A stretch of 48,147 nucleotides of DNA from JAZDRH01 sp047470865 (lineage in GTDB: Bacteria > Pseudomonadota > Gammaproteobacteria > Pseudomonadales > Pseudomonadaceae): assembly GCF_047470865.1 (NCBI RefSeq), contig NZ_JAZDRH010000023.1:1-48147 (forward strand), in the 5' to 3' direction. Positions 8,590 through 17,690 of this stretch are shown one piece after another. The translations under genes were made by a program, and so were the position numbers. The notes below the pieces were generated by a model. It ran no database searches. It worked only from the letters and a program-made list of their open reading frames with translations, and was not told the DNA's origin. The stretch's first letter is position 1; every line of letters starts with the position of its first letter.

Positions 8590-9828
8590 GTGCATATAGC
8601 CCTTGAAAAAATATCTGCTAAAATTACTGCTTTTGGTGATGATGTGTTAACTGCAGACGTAGTGATTATTGGTGCTGGAGCAGCAGGATTAATGTGCGCA
8701 TTAACCGCTGCTCAACGAGGACGCAAAGTACTGGTTATTGATCACGCTAACAAGGCAGGCAAAAAAATTCTCATGTCAGGTGGTGGGCGCTGTAACTTTA
8801 CCAATCTTGACATTCAAACCTCAAATTTCCTGTCTCAAAACCCGCATTTTTGCAAGTCTGCGCTTGCCCGTTTTACCCAGTGGGATTTTTTGGAATTAGT
8901 AAATCGCCATCACATTGAATATCACGAGAAAAAGTTAGGGCAGCTATTCTGCACTAACAAAGCCAGTGATATTTTGCAAATGCTCCTTGATGAGTGTGAA
9001 CAGGCCAATGCACAGATACAACTAAAAACCAGCGTACAAAAAATCAGTCCTGAAACGAGCGGTTTTATGCTAGAGACAAGCCGTGGCGAAGTACGCTGTG
9101 TGTCACTGGTAATTGCCACAGGTGGACTTTCCATCCCTACATTAGGTGCTACAGGTTTCGGTTACCAAGTAGCCCAGCAATTTGGCCATCAGCTCATCCC
9201 CACACGTGCAGCTCTAGTTCCATTTACCATTACAGATGGAAAACTTAAAGTGCTTTGTGAAACGCTAAGTGGAACTTCTATACAAGATTGCGTTGTCAGC
9301 TGTAATCATCAAAGTTTTTGTGAAGATATTTTATTCACTCATCGTGGATTAAGCGGCCCTGCTATTTTGCAAATATCTTCTTATTGGCAAACAGGTGATA
9401 CCCTCTCCATCAACCTATTACCTAAATTTGACTTACTATCTTGGCTACCTGAACAGCAGCGACTACGCCCTCTTACTGAGTTAAAAACACTGCTCAGTGA
9501 GCTATTTACAAAAAAAATGGCAACGCTGATATGTGACTTATGGTTTACAAACAAACCACTGCGCCAGCTAACCAATACAGAAATTAAACAAATCGCCAAC
9601 AAACTCAATGCTTGGCAGTTAATTCCTGCTGGTACCGAGGGCTATCGAACGGCCGAGGTCACCCTAGGAGGCGTTGATACGCAAAATATTTCTTCAAAAA
9701 CGATGGAATCTAAACTAGTTAAAAATCTGTATTTTATTGGTGAAGTGCTTGATGTTAGCGGCCAACTCGGTGGTTTTAACTTTCAGTGGGCATGGGCAAG
9801 CGGTCACGTTGCTGGAAATATTGTGTAA
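8590..9828 (+). CDS. BaiN/HI0933-family FAD-dependent flavoprotein (YhiN-like)
   Basis: This 412-residue cytosolic flavoprotein has an N-terminal dinucleotide-binding fold (VVIIGAGAAGLMCA at about 24-37), the family signature SGGGRCNFTN (63-72), a second glycine motif IATGGLSIPTLGATG, and the C-terminal LGGFNFQWAWASG that closes the FAD site. The length is normal for the family, whose physiological substrate is mostly unknown. The start is uncertain. GTG at 8590 directly follows the previous stop but lacks a well-placed ribosome site. GTG at 8644 would give MLTADVVIIGAG, nearer to the usual N-terminus. Confidence 0.85.
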   Translation: MHIALEKISAKITAFGDDVLTADVVIIGAGAAGLMCALTAAQRGRKVLVIDHANKAGKKILMSGGGRCNFTNLDIQTSNFLSQNPHFCKSALARFTQWDFLELVNRHHIEYHEKKLGQLFCTNKASDILQMLLDECEQANAQIQLKTSVQKISPETSGFMLETSRGEVRCVSLVIATGGLSIPTLGATGFGYQVAQQFGHQLIPTRAALVPFTITDGKLKVLCETLSGTSIQDCVVSCNHQSFCEDILFTHRGLSGPAILQISSYWQTGDTLSINLLPKFDLLSWLPEQQRLRPLTELKTLLSELFTKKMATLICDLWFTNKPLRQLTNTEIKQIANKLNAWQLIPAGTEGYRTAEVTLGGVDTQNISSKTMESKLVKNLYFIGEVLDVSGQLGGFNFQWAWASGHVAGNIV

Positions 9829-9969
9829 AATTTTGACCTAGCCAGTTCTCAAACCCAGATAAAAACTACTATAATTGATGAGTTTTTACCCAAACTTAGC
9901 AATATTGCTATTAATTGATATACCTAGATAAATTGCTGGCTCGAATCACTAGCAATCAAGGAAAAAAAT

Positions 9970-10941
9970 ATGAAATTTGCAATGAAGCCTATTATCGTAG
10001 CCGGCCTAAGCTCTCTATTGGTTGCTTGTGGTGGTGATACCGATGTACAAAACATGTCTGCAAAAGATCTGTACATGAAGGCGAGTGAAGTATCAGCGGC
10101 CAAAACAGCTAAATACAACTTTGCTGTAGACGCAACCATCAATACACCACAACCAGAAGTTGGCCAAATTCTTGTAAAAGCCAAAGGTGCTCTTGACCTT
10201 TCTGCGCTAAAACTAGAAGCAAACCCAGAAATCACTTTTTCAATGTTCAATGTTAAGTTACCAATGAGCATTGACTTCAACAAGCAAAGCGCTTTAGTAG
10301 ACGTTACTAGCCTACTTCCTGTAGTAGCCATGATGGCACCCGAAGCAGCGGCTGGTTTAGAAACTTACCGCAACAAATTCGTACGTTTTGATGCTAAAAA
10401 ACTAGGCTTACCTGAAGCTGAAGCGAGCAAAATCAAAACTGGCATTTCTGAAATCATGGATATTGCGCTTACTTCAAGTTTAGAAGCACAAGCAAGCCTA
10501 GACGAAGCGCTATTCAAAAAAGAAGCGCTAGACGAAACTGCTAAGCAATTAGGTGCAGACTCTGTAGTCACACTAACTATGGACGCAGCGCAAGCTAAAG
10601 CATTAGATGAAAAAATGAACAGCCTAATGCAAAACAAAATTGAGAAAAGCACTTCTCTACCAGCTGAGTTCAAAGAAGGTGTGTTAAACGGCCTTAAAGA
10701 AGCACAAGCAAATAAAGACACTACAAACAGCAGTAACACTAAGCTATACCTAAAAGAAGGCAAAGCACTTCGCCAAATCACTAATGCTCAAGTAACTGTT
10801 GATGGTAACAAAATGGACATCGCAGCTACTATTGACTTTAGCAACTATGGCAGCCCTAAGTTTGAAATCAATCCTGCTGAAAGCAACATTGTTGACTTCA
10901 ACATGATGGACGCAATGGGCGCAGCAGCTTTAATGCAATAA
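9970..10941 (+). CDS. Putative lipoprotein of unknown function
   Basis: This is a 323-residue protein with a signal peptide and lipobox (LLVACGG, Cys20), so it should be anchored in an envelope membrane facing the periplasm. The mature part is rich in Ala, Lys and Asp and alternates strands and helices (for example FAVDATINTPQPEVGQILVKAKGALDLS). This is broadly like the beta-sheet lipid-carrier lipoproteins, but the likeness is too weak to assign. An AAGGAAA ribosome site lies upstream. The coding sequence uses a narrow set of codons (CTA, GAA, AAA, GCA), and with its own strong terminator this suggests an abundant product. It converges on the membrane-protein gene at 11006. No family is recognised. 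Confidence 0.75.
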   Translation: MKFAMKPIIVAGLSSLLVACGGDTDVQNMSAKDLYMKASEVSAAKTAKYNFAVDATINTPQPEVGQILVKAKGALDLSALKLEANPEITFSMFNVKLPMSIDFNKQSALVDVTSLLPVVAMMAPEAAAGLETYRNKFVRFDAKKLGLPEAEASKIKTGISEIMDIALTSSLEAQASLDEALFKKEALDETAKQLGADSVVTLTMDAAQAKALDEKMNSLMQNKIEKSTSLPAEFKEGVLNGLKEAQANKDTTNSSNTKLYLKEGKALRQITNAQVTVDGNKMDIAATIDFSNYGSPKFEINPAESNIVDFNMMDAMGAAALMQ

Positions 10942-10960
10942 GTTATATTCTAAGCTACAA

Positions 10961-10987
10961 AAACACCCGCTAAATGCGGGTGTTTTT
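10961..10987. terminator. Bidirectional rho-independent terminator
   Basis: The inverted repeat ACACCCGC/GCGGGTGT has a five-base loop. It is followed by a T-run on the plus strand and, read from the other side, by a run derived from the preceding As. It lies between the converging lipoprotein gene and the gene at 11006-11584 and can serve both. Confidence 0.85.
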
Positions 10988-11005
10988 ATTGAGCTAGCTG
11001 TTAAT

Positions 11006-11584
11006 TTACAACTCAATATCCATTTTCTTCATTTCAGATTCAATACGATTAATATTTTTATCTAGCTCAGGAAGCAATTCTGTTTTTGCCATAGCTACTA
11101 ACTCGGTAAGCGCTTTTACACCTTGCTGGCGAGATTCTAGTGCACCTGTAGTTGCCTTGGTATGATTTAATTTAACACCTCTTACAAACTTTTCGGTACT
11201 AAACAAAATCGTAGGACTTAAAGTCAAGGCAGTAGGTGATTCAACCATGTTATTCCAAATAAACAAGCTATTCTCTAACGGAAACACTGCAAAAGTGCCT
11301 TCTGCTTTCTTAGCTTTTTCAAGAAATGCCTCAGTTGCTAGCACATTTTGTTCTACTTCGTATTTCAAAGATTTCTGTAAATAATATGCATTTTTCTGAC
11401 TAACAATATTTTCAAATTGTACAGCCTGCTTAAAACCTTGGGTTGCTGCCAAATAAACACCTAATACGGTAGCTAATAAAATAAAGACTTGGCTAATCCA
11501 AAAACTTGGTTTTTTTACCTCATTAGATGCGTTTGGCGTAGATACAGCGACAGCTTCGGTTTTCACTTTTGATGTAGTGGTCAT
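11006..11584 (-). CDS. Inner-membrane protein of unknown function, one membrane helix
   Basis: This 192-residue protein has a polar Thr/Ser/Lys-rich N-terminus of about 28 residues, one hydrophobic helix (WISQVFILLATVLGVYLAA, about 29-47), and a long, mostly helical C-terminal part ending in ELDKNINRIESEMKKMDIEL. With a short positively charged N-terminus the C-terminal part should face the periplasm. No enzymatic motif is seen and the family is not recognised. It lies alone and converges with the lipoprotein gene at 9970. Whether they work together is open, because they are transcribed towards each other. Confidence 0.7.
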   Translation of the reverse strand: MTTTSKVKTEAVAVSTPNASNEVKKPSFWISQVFILLATVLGVYLAATQGFKQAVQFENIVSQKNAYYLQKSLKYEVEQNVLATEAFLEKAKKAEGTFAVFPLENSLFIWNNMVESPTALTLSPTILFSTEKFVRGVKLNHTKATTGALESRQQGVKALTELVAMAKTELLPELDKNINRIESEMKKMDIEL

Positions 11585-11919
11585 TTTTCATCCTTGATAG
11601 CTGGATTAAATATAAAGAAACAAACTTAACGCACATTGTAGCTATTAATCTAATTTTTGCTAAAAAATATGGACTGGATAACATATTTTCTTCTCTATTT
11701 TTACAACACATTTACTTATTCAAGGATAAAAACTGCTGCTGTTTCTTGGCTCAATTCCTAGTAAAATGCTCAAATATTATCCAGTTGATTAGATTTTCGT
11801 TTACAATACACCGCATTATTTTGAGAACACCTAGCTTCAGACCACTGACGCGCTAACCTTGTGCCATTCTCTTTTTAGCTTGGTACAATTCGTTTTTGCC
11901 TTACATTCCGAGTTTTAGC
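11585..11919. other. Divergent intergenic region between the membrane-protein gene and trhP
   Basis: About 335 bases separate two diverging genes and must hold both promoters. A ribosome site (AAGGATG, minus strand) precedes the membrane-protein start at 11584. The stretch 11585-11760 is very AT-rich. I could not pick out well-spaced -35/-10 pairs by eye, and I see no small gene or RNA here. Confidence 0.4.
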
Positions 11920-13287
11920 ATGACAACCCCGTTTCGCCCTGAGCTTCTATCACCTGCTGGTACACTAAAAAGCATGCGCTATGCTTTTGCTTACGGCGCT
12001 GATGCGGTTTACGCCGGTCAGCCTCGCTATAGCCTGCGCGTGCGCAATAACGAATTCGACCATGAAAACCTTGCCTTGGGAATTAATGAAGCCCATGCTC
12101 AAGGTAAACAATTTTATGTGGTGGTCAACATCGCGCCACATAACGCCAAGCTCAAAACCTTTATTCGCGACTTACAACCTGTGATTGATATGAAGCCAGA
12201 CGCGCTTATCATGTCTGATCCTGGCTTAATTATGCTAGTTCGTGAGCATTTCCCTCAGCAAAATATCCATCTTTCAGTGCAGGCTAACGCAGTGAACTGG
12301 GCGAGCGTGGATTTCTGGCATCGTCAAGGCTTAACCCGTGCCATTCTGTCACGCGAGCTATCTCTTGATGAAATAGGTGAAATTCGCCATCAAGTTCCTA
12401 ATATGGAACTGGAAGTATTTGTGCATGGTGCGCTCTGTATGGCGTACTCTGGACGTTGCTTGCTGTCTGGCTACATTAATAAACGTGACCCAAACCAAGG
12501 CACCTGTACTAATGCCTGCCGTTGGGAATACAAAACACACGAAGCTAAGGAAAACGAAGTCGGCGATATCGTGCATAAGTACGAGCCTATCACTAGCCAG
12601 AAAGTTGACCCTACATTAGGTGTTGGTGCACCTACTGATGAAGTATTCTTGCTTGAAGAAAGTAATCGCCCTGGTGAATTTATGGCGGCGTTTGAAGATG
12701 AGCACGGCACTTACATCATGAACTCAAAAGATCTACGTGCAGTACAGCACGTAGAACGTTTAGTGCAAATGGGCGTGCATTCTTTAAAAATTGAAGGTCG
12801 CACTAAATCCCATTATTACGTAGCCCGCACAGCTCAGGTTTACCGGAAAGCTATCGACGATGCCGTAGCAGGTCGCCCTTTTGATATGTCGTTAATGGAT
12901 ACGCTAGAATCGCTTGCACACCGCGGCTACACCGAAGGTTTCTTACGTCGTCATGTGCATGATGAATACCAAAATTACGAGTACGGCTATTCTATTTCTG
13001 ACAAGCAACAGTTTGTTGGTGAAATGACAGGCGAACGTCGCGGTGAATTAGCTGAAGTTAAAGTAAAAAACCGCTTTAGTTTAGGCGACCGCATTGAGCT
13101 CATGACGCCACAAGGTAATGTCAACTTTTCATTAGAGCATTTAGAAAATCGCAAAGGTGAAAAAATGGATGTCGCACCAGGTGATGGCCATATGCTCTAT
13201 CTGCCTATTCCTGAAGGCGTACAACTAGAACATGCATTACTAATGCGCCATCTATCCAGTGGCGCCAATACGCGAAACGGTAATTAA
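11920..13287 (+). CDS. trhP: tRNA 5-hydroxyuridine synthesis protein TrhP (YegQ, U32 family)
   Basis: TrhP is a U32 peptidase-family protein needed for prephenate-dependent formation of 5-hydroxyuridine at the wobble position of tRNA, the precursor of cmo5U/mcmo5U. It is near-identical over long stretches to E. coli YegQ: ELLSPAGTLKSMRYAFAYGADAVYAG at the N-terminus, VHGALCMAYSGRCLLS, and the cysteine-containing NQGTCTNACRWEY, whose Cys residues with the upstream pair can form the family's metal site. The frame is open from a TTG at 11896, but the ATG at 11920 (MTTPFRPELLSP) matches the family start and gives 455 residues (E. coli 453). It stands alone, with a terminator directly after it. 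Confidence 0.92.
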   Translation: MTTPFRPELLSPAGTLKSMRYAFAYGADAVYAGQPRYSLRVRNNEFDHENLALGINEAHAQGKQFYVVVNIAPHNAKLKTFIRDLQPVIDMKPDALIMSDPGLIMLVREHFPQQNIHLSVQANAVNWASVDFWHRQGLTRAILSRELSLDEIGEIRHQVPNMELEVFVHGALCMAYSGRCLLSGYINKRDPNQGTCTNACRWEYKTHEAKENEVGDIVHKYEPITSQKVDPTLGVGAPTDEVFLLEESNRPGEFMAAFEDEHGTYIMNSKDLRAVQHVERLVQMGVHSLKIEGRTKSHYYVARTAQVYRKAIDDAVAGRPFDMSLMDTLESLAHRGYTEGFLRRHVHDEYQNYEYGYSISDKQQFVGEMTGERRGELAEVKVKNRFSLGDRIELMTPQGNVNFSLEHLENRKGEKMDVAPGDGHMLYLPIPEGVQLEHALLMRHLSSGANTRNGN

Positions 13288-13293
13288 TCGAAT

Positions 13294-13323
13294 AAAGGTC
13301 ACCTTGGTGGCCTTTGTTTTTTT
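13294..13323 (+). terminator. Rho-independent terminator of trhP
   Basis: AAAGGTCACC and GGTGGCCTTT pair across a two-base loop with one wobble position, followed by G and a T7 run. It separates trhP from uvrD. Confidence 0.85.
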
Positions 13324-13366
13324 ATACAATACGATTTTATTTCTGCTTTTATTCTAAAAAAAGGCT

Positions 13367-15613
13367 ATGCACGAAGATATTTCTCACCTTATTAATGGTT
13401 TAAATGACGCTCAACGCCAAGCAGTTACGGCGCCTTTAGGCCCTATCCGCGTACTTGCAGGCGCAGGCTCTGGTAAAACGCGCGTATTGGTGCATCGTAT
13501 TGCGTGGCTAATCCAAGTAGAGCAGGTTTCACCTTACAGCGTGCTCGCTGTAACCTTTACCAATAAAGCTGCTGGCGAAATGTGTGAGCGTATTAACCAG
13601 CTTCTTGAACAGCAGCCTGCAGGAATGTGGGTAGGTACTTTCCACGGTTTAGCTCACCGCCTACTACGTGCCCATTGGCAAGAGGCACAACTGACGGAAG
13701 GCTTTCAAATTCTTGATAGTGATGACCAAGCACGCTTAATTAAACGCGTTATTAATGAGCTTGCGCTTGATGATCAAAAATGGACTGTACGTGATGCCCA
13801 GTACTTTATTAACGGGCACAAAGACCAAGGGCAGCGCCCACACAATATTCAAACCACTGGCGATTATTTTGCAGCTACTTGGGTAAAGGTTTACACCGCT
13901 TATGAAGAAGCTTGCAAGGCCGCTGGGGCTATTGATTTTGCAGAGCTATTGCTACGTGCGTTGGAATTATTACGAGACAATCCAAGCCTGCTTGATCACT
14001 ACCAGCGTCGCTTTCAGAATATTCTAGTGGACGAGTTTCAAGATACTAACGCAGTACAGTATGCATGGCTACGTATCTTAACTGGGCAAAACAATCAAAG
14101 TTTTATGATTGTAGGCGATGATGACCAATCTATTTATGGCTGGCGTGGCGCTCAGATTGAAAATATCCAACGTTTTACCCAAGACTATCCTAATGCTCAA
14201 TCCATTCGCTTAGAGCAAAATTACCGTTCTACCTCAACGATTTTAAAAGCAGCCAATGCGGTAATTAGCAACAACCAAGAGCGTTTAGGCAAAGAGCTCT
14301 GGACAGAAGGCGAACAAGGCGAGCCTATCCTGCTATATGCGGCTTATAACGAGCAAGACGAAGCACGTTATGTTGTGGAGTGTATTGAACAAACAAAACG
14401 TAAAGGCGCTGCCTTTAATGATATGGCTATCTTATACCGCTCAAATGCTCAATCTCGAGTATTAGAAGAAGCGCTACTACGAGAAAAAATTCCCTATCGC
14501 ATTTATGGTGGTCAGCGTTTCTTTGAACGTCTGGAAATTAAAAATGCACTTTGTTACTTGCGCCTTCTACGTAGCCGTGATGATGATGGTGCTGTAGAGC
14601 GTATTATCAACGTGCCTGCCCGAGGTATTGGGGAAAAAACCATAGAAGCTATTCGTGATACAGCCCGCAGCCAGAATGTATCTATGTGGCAAGCCATTCA
14701 CCTATTGCTAGAACACAATGCCCTAGCCAACCGCGCAGCAAAATCTGTTAGTGTTTTTGTTGAATTGATTGATAACCTCGACGCAAAAACTAAAGGCACG
14801 CCGCTGGATTTAATGACCCAAACAGCCATTGAATACACAGGTTTACTAGAATACCACCGTGCGGAGAAAGGCGAAAAGGGCCAAGCTCGAGTAGACAACC
14901 TTGCCGAGCTGGTTAACGCCGCCCGCGCTTTCCAAGCAGACTTGCCAATTATTCCTGTAGAAATTCTAGCCCAAGGCCTAGATAACAGTGGCGACACGGA
15001 ATACAGCAACATTGAGGATCTTCCACCGCTTGTTGCTTTCCTGGACCAAGCGGTATTAGAGGCAGGCGAAACTCAGGCTGAAGAATTTGAAGACAGCGTG
15101 CAGCTAATGACCTTGCACAGCGCCAAAGGCCTAGAGTTTCCTTATGTATTTTTAGTCGGCTTAGAAGAAGGGCTCTTTCCCCATCAACGCACCCTTGAGT
15201 CTGCTAGTCAATTAGAAGAGGAACGCCGTTTAGCCTATGTAGGTATCACCCGTGCCATGCAAGAGCTGGTTATTACTTACGCAGAGGTTCGTCGTCAATA
15301 TGGCAAGGAAACAACAAATAAAGTCTCACGCTTTGTACGTGAAATTCCCGCAGAATTGATGCGCGAAGTACGCATGAGCAATAGTATTAGCCGTGCCTAT
15401 AACAACAGCTCAACGACCAGCCAAATCTTTGCAGGGACTGCCGTAGCCGACTCTGACTTTAAATTAGGCCAACTAGTCAGCCACCCTGTTTTTGGTGAAG
15501 GCGTGATTCTCAACTTTGAAGGTTCAGGCGCACAAGCGCGTGTACAAATAAACTTCCATAATGAAGGTACAAAATGGCTAATGTTAGCTTACGCCAAACT
15601 ATCTAACCTATAA
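13367..15613 (+). CDS. uvrD: DNA helicase II UvrD
   Basis: UvrD is a 3'-5' superfamily 1 helicase that works in nucleotide excision repair and mismatch repair, and by removing RecA filaments. All SF1A motifs are present in order: LNDAQRQAV (Q motif), AGAGSGKT (Walker A, 31-38), AVTFTNKAAGEM (Ia), DEFQDTN (II), VGDDDQSIYGWRGA (III), EQNYRST (IV), TLHSAKGLEFPYVF (V) and RLAYVGITRA (VI). The C-terminus holds the Tudor-like module (LGQLVSHPVFGEGVILNFEGSG). At 748 residues it is slightly longer than usual (about 720 to 730). Rep and PcrA are less likely because of the C-terminal module and neighbourhood. The ribosome site AAAGG sits close to the ATG. Confidence 0.95.
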   Translation: MHEDISHLINGLNDAQRQAVTAPLGPIRVLAGAGSGKTRVLVHRIAWLIQVEQVSPYSVLAVTFTNKAAGEMCERINQLLEQQPAGMWVGTFHGLAHRLLRAHWQEAQLTEGFQILDSDDQARLIKRVINELALDDQKWTVRDAQYFINGHKDQGQRPHNIQTTGDYFAATWVKVYTAYEEACKAAGAIDFAELLLRALELLRDNPSLLDHYQRRFQNILVDEFQDTNAVQYAWLRILTGQNNQSFMIVGDDDQSIYGWRGAQIENIQRFTQDYPNAQSIRLEQNYRSTSTILKAANAVISNNQERLGKELWTEGEQGEPILLYAAYNEQDEARYVVECIEQTKRKGAAFNDMAILYRSNAQSRVLEEALLREKIPYRIYGGQRFFERLEIKNALCYLRLLRSRDDDGAVERIINVPARGIGEKTIEAIRDTARSQNVSMWQAIHLLLEHNALANRAAKSVSVFVELIDNLDAKTKGTPLDLMTQTAIEYTGLLEYHRAEKGEKGQARVDNLAELVNAARAFQADLPIIPVEILAQGLDNSGDTEYSNIEDLPPLVAFLDQAVLEAGETQAEEFEDSVQLMTLHSAKGLEFPYVFLVGLEEGLFPHQRTLESASQLEEERRLAYVGITRAMQELVITYAEVRRQYGKETTNKVSRFVREIPAELMREVRMSNSISRAYNNSSTTSQIFAGTAVADSDFKLGQLVSHPVFGEGVILNFEGSGAQARVQINFHNEGTKWLMLAYAKLSNL

Positions 15614-15622
15614 CTACTCAAG

Positions 15623-15666
15623 TACTGCCGTGGCTAAACGCTTTTCATCAATAAACGACGGCAGTA
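15623..15666. repeat. Inverted repeat after uvrD
   Basis: TACTGCCGT (15623-15631) and ACGGCAGTA (15658-15666) form a perfect nine-base stem around a 26-base loop. No T-run follows, so it is not a classical terminator. It may stabilise the uvrD message end or be a rho-dependent end. Confidence 0.5.
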
Positions 15667-15786
15667 TTAACAAAACCTTAATCAAAAATAACTAAAAATA
15701 ACTTTAATTCCATAGAGTTACCTGTAACCTACGCAAGGTGATACAGTAATTATTACCTTAAACATAAACTCTCAGAGAAAACTTGC

Positions 15787-16620
15787 ATGCAACGTTTTTT
15801 AAGTATAGCTCTAGCCTTATTTATAGGACTTTCTTTCAGTTTTGACGCTGACGCACGCCGCATGGGCGGTGGTAAATCATTCGGTACAGCGCCGAAACAT
15901 AGCCAAGCGCAACAACAGCGCCAACAACAACACCAAGCCGCGCCTAACACACCCGCTGGTAAAAAACCTGGCATGCTCGGTGGAATGGGTGGCATGCTAG
16001 CTGGCCTTGCCATGGGTGGTTTACTGGCTTCCTTATTTATGGGTGGCGGTTTTGAAGGACTAAAACTCCTCGATATCCTTATTTTTGCAGCTATTGCGTT
16101 CTTTGCATTCCGTTTCTTCATGGCACGCAAAAAGGCACAAGCACAACCTGCTACAGGCCCTATCTCTAATACCTACGCACGCCAAGCTCAGCCACAATCT
16201 ATTTTTGGCGCAAGCCAAGCAACACCTGTTGCACCTACTATTGATGCACCTTCATGGTTTAATGAAACCTCTTTCTTGGAAAACGCACGTAAACACTTTA
16301 TGGCATTGCAACAACATTGGGATGCTAACGAAATGGATAAAATTGCCGATTTCGTGACACCTGAAATGCTGTCGTTCTTAAAGCGTGAACGTACGGATCT
16401 TGGCGATGGTTTTCAATCAACCTACATTGATCAACTCGAAGTCTACTTAGATGCGGTTGAAACCTTAGATGATATGACGGTAGCCTCTGTAACCTTTACT
16501 GGTATCGAAAAGACTTCTCGCTTTGATCAGGGTGAAAACTTTAATGAAAGCTGGCGTTTAGAGCGCGTACATGGTGACAACCAACCGTGGTTAATTGCTG
16601 GTATCCGTCAGAACCCATAA
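15787..16620 (+). CDS. Tim44-like domain membrane protein
   Basis: This is a 277-residue protein with a signal-like N-terminus (MQRFLSIALALFIGLSFSFDADA), a Gln-rich linker (near 40-52), a Gly/Met-rich hydrophobic segment (MLGGMGGMLAGLAMGGLLASLFMGGG, about 63-88), a second membrane helix (LLDILIFAAIAFFAFRFFMA, about 94-113) and a C-terminal Tim44-like domain (from about 155, with WFNETSFLENARKHFMALQQHWD and a closing ESWRLERV). Bacterial Tim44-like proteins are membrane-attached and of unsettled function. The domain is named for the mitochondrial import subunit, and no import role should be assumed here. A terminator follows at once. Confidence 0.82.
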   Translation: MQRFLSIALALFIGLSFSFDADARRMGGGKSFGTAPKHSQAQQQRQQQHQAAPNTPAGKKPGMLGGMGGMLAGLAMGGLLASLFMGGGFEGLKLLDILIFAAIAFFAFRFFMARKKAQAQPATGPISNTYARQAQPQSIFGASQATPVAPTIDAPSWFNETSFLENARKHFMALQQHWDANEMDKIADFVTPEMLSFLKRERTDLGDGFQSTYIDQLEVYLDAVETLDDMTVASVTFTGIEKTSRFDQGENFNESWRLERVHGDNQPWLIAGIRQNP

Positions 16621-16645
16621 CACTTTAGTCTAAAACCCGTTATCA

Positions 16646-16674
16646 TAGGCGCGCCAACAACGCGCCTATCTTTT
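16646..16674 (+). terminator. Rho-independent terminator of the Tim44-like gene
   Basis: TAGGCGCG and CGCGCCTA form an eight-base G+C-rich stem around a seven-base loop, followed by TCTTTT. It ends just before the next gene, whose GTG start is at 16688. Confidence 0.8.
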
Positions 16675-16687
16675 GTGAGCGTCAAAC

Positions 16688-17098
16688 GTGGAAGAAGTTA
16701 TAGATGAACTTCGTGAGCGCAACGAACCCGTGCCTGTGCCACTGGAGTTGCCCGACGAAGAAACCTTGGTAGAGATTCAAGAACAGATTCTTATACATCT
16801 GCCCTTTGCCTTGCGCGAATTTTTACTCACAGTAAGCGATGTTGTTTTTGGCCATTTAGAGCCTGTCACAGCAGCTGACCCTCACTCACACACCTACCTA
16901 CCAGAAGTAGCGGCGAGTGCATGGGATATTGGCTTGCCACGTTACTTAGTTCCAGTCTGTGTTGATGGCGATATTTATTATGCTGTTGACCCAGAAGGTG
17001 AAGTTTTAGCTTGGGATGCTAGCTTACAAGACTTCACTGAGGAAAGCTGGGAAAGCGTTTGGCACTGGGCTCGTGATGTTTGGTTAAACACTTATTAG
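16688..17098 (+). CDS. SMI1/KNR4-family protein
   Basis: This 136-residue acidic protein carries a SMI1/KNR4 (SUKH) fold pattern: LPFALREFLLTVSDVVFG near 37-54, then YLVPVCVDGDIYYAVDPEGEVLAWDASL near 88-115, and the closing WHWARDVWL. SUKH proteins are often immunity proteins against contact-dependent toxins, but this one sits among housekeeping genes with no toxin gene near, so a general cellular role is likelier. The start is a GTG at 16688 with only a weak ribosome site, and no better start is seen. It probably shares a transcript with the thioesterase that follows after 20 bases. Confidence 0.75.
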   Translation: MEEVIDELRERNEPVPVPLELPDEETLVEIQEQILIHLPFALREFLLTVSDVVFGHLEPVTAADPHSHTYLPEVAASAWDIGLPRYLVPVCVDGDIYYAVDPEGEVLAWDASLQDFTEESWESVWHWARDVWLNTY

Positions 17099-17118
17099 TC
17101 TAAAACAACGAGAGAATT

Positions 17119-17613
17119 ATGGTTGAACCTGGAGCTTCATCCCTTAGCATGACCGTCTTAATGACGCCTGACAAAGCTAACTTTTCCGGTAACGTGCACG
17201 GTGGCACCTTGCTTAAATATTTGGACGAAGTCGCTTATGCCTGCGCTAGCCGTTACGCCGGAAGCTATTGTGTAACGCTTTCTGTTGACCAAGTTATGTT
17301 TCGCCAGCCTATCTATGTGGGTGAGTTAGTTACTTTCTTAGCTAATGTAAACTATACAGGTCGTTCTTCTATGGAAATTGGTATTAAAGTCATTACTGAA
17401 AATATCCAAGAAAAACATGTACGACACACCAATAGCTGCTTCTTTACCATGGTTGCCATGAAAGATGGTCGCCCTGCCGAAGTACCACCATTGAACCCTA
17501 CTACTAACGAAGAAAAACGCCGTTTTATGCAAGCGCAAGAACGTCGCGCACTGCGCGCTGAGCTGGATCAGCGTTATCATGCAATAAAACTAGAAAAGAA
17601 AGATACTGAATAA
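17119..17613 (+). CDS. Acyl-CoA thioesterase, hotdog fold (YciA/BACH-like)
   Basis: This 164-residue hotdog protein hydrolyses acyl-CoA to free acid and CoA. The signature NFSGNVHGGTLLKYLDEVAYACASRYAG (about 20-47) carries the Asn-His-Gly-Gly turn and the catalytic Asp/Glu on the central helix, and VDQVMFRQPIYVGELV follows. The positively charged C-terminal tail from about 128 is an extension beyond the hotdog core. A GAGAGAA ribosome site precedes the ATG. A strong terminator closes the unit. The chain-length preference cannot be read from the sequence. Confidence 0.87.
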   Translation: MVEPGASSLSMTVLMTPDKANFSGNVHGGTLLKYLDEVAYACASRYAGSYCVTLSVDQVMFRQPIYVGELVTFLANVNYTGRSSMEIGIKVITENIQEKHVRHTNSCFFTMVAMKDGRPAEVPPLNPTTNEEKRRFMQAQERRALRAELDQRYHAIKLEKKDTE

Positions 17614-17615
17614 GC

Positions 17616-17652
17616 AAAAGCCCGCATAGCAAATACTATGCGGGCTTTTTTA
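17616..17652. terminator. Bidirectional terminator between the thioesterase gene and sutA
   Basis: AAAAGCCCGCATAG and CTATGCGGGCTTTT pair across a six-base loop with T-runs on both sides (TTTTTT on the plus strand, TTTT on the minus strand). It can end both the thioesterase transcript and the converging sutA transcript. Confidence 0.88.
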
Positions 17653-17690
17653 ATTTTGGGTGTACTGCATAAATTACAGTTAAGTAGCAG

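Noticed and set aside
16688..17098. SMI1/KNR4 protein as a toxin immunity gene
   Set aside because: No toxin, Rhs/CDI gene or mobile element is near, and the neighbours are housekeeping genes.
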